A stretch of DNA of 13,321 bases from DASRDE01 sp035652755 (lineage in GTDB: Bacteria; Vulcanimicrobiota; Vulcanimicrobiia; Vulcanimicrobiales; Vulcanimicrobiaceae): the NCBI GenBank assembly GCA_035652755.1, contig DASRDE010000054.1, positions 1-13,321 on the forward strand, in the 5' to 3' direction. Numbering within the stretch: position 1 is the stretch's first letter; every line of letters starts with the position of its first letter. Both the position numbers and the translations under genes were made by a program. Under the pieces are notes generated by a model. That model was not told where the DNA came from and searched no databases. It saw only the letters and a list, made by a program, of their open reading frames with translations. Positions 13,013 through 13,321 of the stretch are shown piece after piece.

Positions 13013-13321
13013 CACTGGTTTAAGCTCTCGATGTCCTTCTCTACGTCGTTGGTCAAATCGATGCCGCCGCCTGCGGCCGTCACGTTTTCGAAGACGACGT
13101 GCAATCCGTGCTTGCGCGCTTGCGCGGATGCGTCGGCTTTAATCTGCTCGACGATTCGCCGGTACAGTTCGTCGCGCTGGCGCTGCAGCTGCACCAGCTG
13201 CTTGCCCGCAGTACCCCCTGCCGCGGCATCGGCCCCTTGCAGCGCCGTATACTGCGCGTCCAGATCCGCTTTGGTCGTTTGGTAGTCGTCGATCGTTTTT
13301 TTCGCGTCGGCGGCGAATTGC
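13012..13321 (-). CDS. Partial Skp/OmpH-like periplasmic chaperone (5' end outside window)
   Basis: About 102 C-terminal residues are visible; the start lies beyond 13321. I translated the part next to the edge by hand: QFAADAKKTIDDYQTTKADL followed by DAQYTALQGADAAAGGT, then QLVQLQRQRDELYRRIVEQIK. This is a long charged coiled-coil helix pair typical of Skp/OmpH. It ends with HGLHVVFENVTAAGGGIDLT and then NDVEKDIESLNQ, the closing strand plus the same GG-D-L-T-x-DVEK motif as the next gene. A GTG inside the coiled coil at 13194 is not a credible start because the frame stays open and helix-like to the edge. Probably a periplasmic chaperone for outer-membrane proteins. In many diderms the gene before skp is bamA, but that cannot be seen here. 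Confidence 0.78.
   Translation of the reverse strand, partial: QFAADAKKTIDDYQTTKADLDAQYTALQGADAAAGGTAGKQLVQLQRQRDELYRRIVEQIKADASAQARKHGLHVVFENVTAAGGGIDLTNDVEKDIESLNQ

Overview
The window is gene-dense, GC-rich bacterial DNA. All recognisable genes lie on the minus strand, so transcription runs from position 13321 down to 1. It encodes a didermic (LPS-type) envelope: the early Raetz lipid A pathway plus the inner-membrane part of the Lpt export machine. Several families here (DUF3084, the small YqgF/RuvX-like nuclease beside it, and an LpxB-related protein with an NGHGE start) are ones I associate with Cyanobacteria and Deinococcus-type lineages rather than Proteobacteria. Together with the high GC and an apparently single LptF/G protein, this suggests a deep-branching diderm of the Terrabacteria side. 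Candidatus Eremiobacterota (WPS-2) is my best guess, but this is inference, not a database result.

Layout in transcription order. (1) 13321-12605: two Skp/OmpH-like periplasmic chaperones, the first cut by the window edge, the second a predicted lipoprotein. (2) 12597-9456: lpxD, lpxC, fabZ, lpxA, almost gapless, giving UDP-2,3-diacylglucosamine synthesis plus the 3-hydroxyacyl-ACP dehydratase that competes for the same acyl donors. (3) 9416-6452: canonical lpxB, a calcineurin-like metallophosphoesterase, and a second LpxB-related glycosyltransferase-fold protein, coupled by 4-nt overlaps. (4) 6455-2875: an O-antigen ligase/polymerase-family membrane protein, an LptC-like lipoprotein, LptB and one LptF/G permease, all overlapping. 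(5) 2858-1486: a DUF3084 membrane protein and a small RNase H-fold nuclease. (6) After a 71-bp gap with a possible promoter: an outer-membrane beta-barrel of unknown function (1414-272), followed by a membrane-anchored, possibly TPR-containing protein that runs off the window.

From lpxD to the nuclease the largest gap is 39 nt and most junctions are 1-4 nt overlaps, so this reads as one long operon running from outer-membrane-protein chaperoning through lipid A synthesis and glycan attachment to LPS extraction. Neither lpxH nor lpxI is present. The embedded metallophosphoesterase is the natural candidate for the missing UDP-2,3-diacylglucosamine pyrophosphatase step, although its motifs resemble 5'-nucleotidases more than LpxH. 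LptA, LptD, a second LptF/G, lpxK and waaA are not in the window and may lie elsewhere.

No RNA genes, insertion sequences, CRISPR arrays or convincing terminators were seen. There is no gene-free stretch longer than 71 bp.
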